5,955 nt of DNA from Candidatus Heimdallarchaeota archaeon (GTDB taxonomy: Archaea > Asgardarchaeota > Heimdallarchaeia > Heimdallarchaeales > Kariarchaeaceae), in assembly GCA_030668165.1 (NCBI GenBank), contig DAOUUM010000201.1, positions 1 to 5,955 of the forward strand. Direction: 5' to 3'. Numbering within the stretch: the stretch's first letter is position 1; every line of letters starts with the position of its first letter. The notes under the pieces were generated by a model, which was given only the letters and a program-made list of their open reading frames with translations, had not been told where the DNA came from and searched no databases. Position numbers and translations under genes: made by a program. Positions 5,382-5,955 of this stretch are shown here, piece by piece.

Positions 5382-5819
5382 ATGTGGAAAGACCATCAAA
5401 AGAACAAAGATAAATTTTATGAACAAATACTGGGTAGGGCCAAAGATAGTCTTCCAGAATTAGCTGTTAGTGATAATAGGTTCGTAATTCCAGAATTAGC
5501 AAGTGAAGTTCAAGGGAATCGTACCTTTGTTAGTAATTTCAAGGAGATCACTGGTACTCTAAATCGCCCAGATTCGCATTTTCTCAAATTTTTAACAAAT
5601 GAACTGGGTACAAATGGAAATGTTGAGGGGAACCGTGCAGTTTTCCAGGGTAAGCACTCCAGCTTTCAACTGAAAAAATTATTTAAGAGATATCTTAACG
5701 ACTATCTAATATGTCCCGAATGTTCCAAACCAGATACTAGGTTCATTCAACAAGGTCGTATTACAATGATGAAATGTGATGCATGTGGTGCAACAACATC
5801 CATTCGTTCTCTAAGCTAG
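5382..5819 (+). CDS. Translation initiation factor aIF2, beta subunit
   Basis: The 145-residue product is a complete aIF2-beta of normal length. The N-terminal helix YEQILGRAKDSLPE (about 13-26) is the part that docks on the gamma subunit. The central alpha-beta domain includes RFVIPELASEVQGNRTFVSNF, FKEITGTLNRPDSHFLKFL and ELGTNGNVEGNRAVFQGKHS. The C-terminal zinc ribbon has C111, C114, C132 and C135 (CPEC and CDAC), with KPDTRF and ATTSIRSL between and after. The factor is the third subunit of the aIF2 heterotrimer that brings initiator Met-tRNA to the small ribosomal subunit. ATG 5382 fits the family N-terminus and the promoter spacing. The stop is TAG, followed by a T-rich stretch. Confidence 0.97.
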   Translation: MWKDHQKNKDKFYEQILGRAKDSLPELAVSDNRFVIPELASEVQGNRTFVSNFKEITGTLNRPDSHFLKFLTNELGTNGNVEGNRAVFQGKHSSFQLKKLFKRYLNDYLICPECSKPDTRFIQQGRITMMKCDACGATTSIRSLS

Positions 5820-5828
5820 GGTAGATCT

Positions 5829-5845
5829 GGTTGAAATTTTATTTA
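5829..5845 (+). terminator. T-rich end after aIF2-beta
   Basis: Ten bases after the stop, TTGAAATTTTATTT offers short T runs suitable for weak archaeal termination. No hairpin is visible. Confidence 0.25.
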
Positions 5846-5847
5846 AA

Positions 5848-5858
5848 AATATATAAAA
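5848..5858 (+). promoter_or_regulatory. Strong TATA-like box before the right edge
   Basis: AATATATAAAA is the best TATA-like match in the window. It predicts a plus-strand transcript starting near 5880. Downstream to the window end I see no ATG; one frame stays open from before 5876 to the edge (AVCDTAASGLVLQHRGV), and another ends at the TGA at 5928-5930. The gene or RNA it serves cannot be identified from what is visible. Confidence 0.45.
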
Positions 5859-5955
5859 CCTCCACAGAGAGATCAATTGCTGTTTGTGACACAGCGGCAA
5901 GTGGTTTGGTACTGCAACATCGAGGAGTGAACATTAGAGTCAAGGAAGAATACTA

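Overview
The window reads as a piece of an AT-rich archaeal chromosome. The evidence is a set of archaeal/eukaryotic information-processing genes (aIF2-beta, RIO1-type kinase, Dim2/Pno1-type KH protein), TATA-like boxes about 20-35 bases before most starts with little Shine-Dalgarno signal, T-tract ends in place of clear bacterial hairpin terminators, and a surface protein with a signal peptide, C-terminal membrane anchor and N-glycosylation sequons. An uncultured lineage such as Asgard archaea would fit the style, but nothing here proves the phylum.

Left part (1-1434): a partial unrecognised gene runs off the left edge on the minus strand. It diverges from a small unrecognised plus-strand gene (541-771), and the space between them carries a clean 7-4-7 inverted repeat flanked by a TATA-like box for each gene. 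Next comes the remnant of a ferredoxin/metallo-beta-lactamase (MBL) fusion gene (797-1126). Its Cys motif is intact, but it has an in-frame TAG just before the fourth Cys and an in-frame internal deletion that removes most of the MBL domain. A small GIY-YIG nuclease-domain gene follows (1168-1434).

Middle part (1435-3409): a predicted exported, membrane-anchored surface protein (1530-2510) is followed on the same strand by a winged-helix protein with five predicted membrane helices (2570-3409). They look like a pair: an outside protein and a membrane-tethered DNA-binding protein.

Right part (3410-5955): on the minus strand a two-KH-domain Dim2/Pno1-like protein lies downstream of a RIO1-family kinase. 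The kinase diverges from plus-strand aIF2-beta across 80 bases. KH protein and kinase are expected to act in small-subunit ribosome maturation and aIF2-beta in initiator tRNA delivery, so this is a translation island. The KH gene ends two bases from the winged-helix gene, and its 3' end is three 27-bp tandem repeats coding an acidic tail. After aIF2-beta there is a strong TATA-like box and the start of something that leaves the window.

I found no CRISPR array, tRNA, rRNA or insertion sequence. The most notable items are the decayed ferredoxin-MBL gene, the dyad in the 417-540 divergent promoter, the surface-protein/membrane-regulator pair, and the repeat-built acidic tail that abuts the convergent gene.
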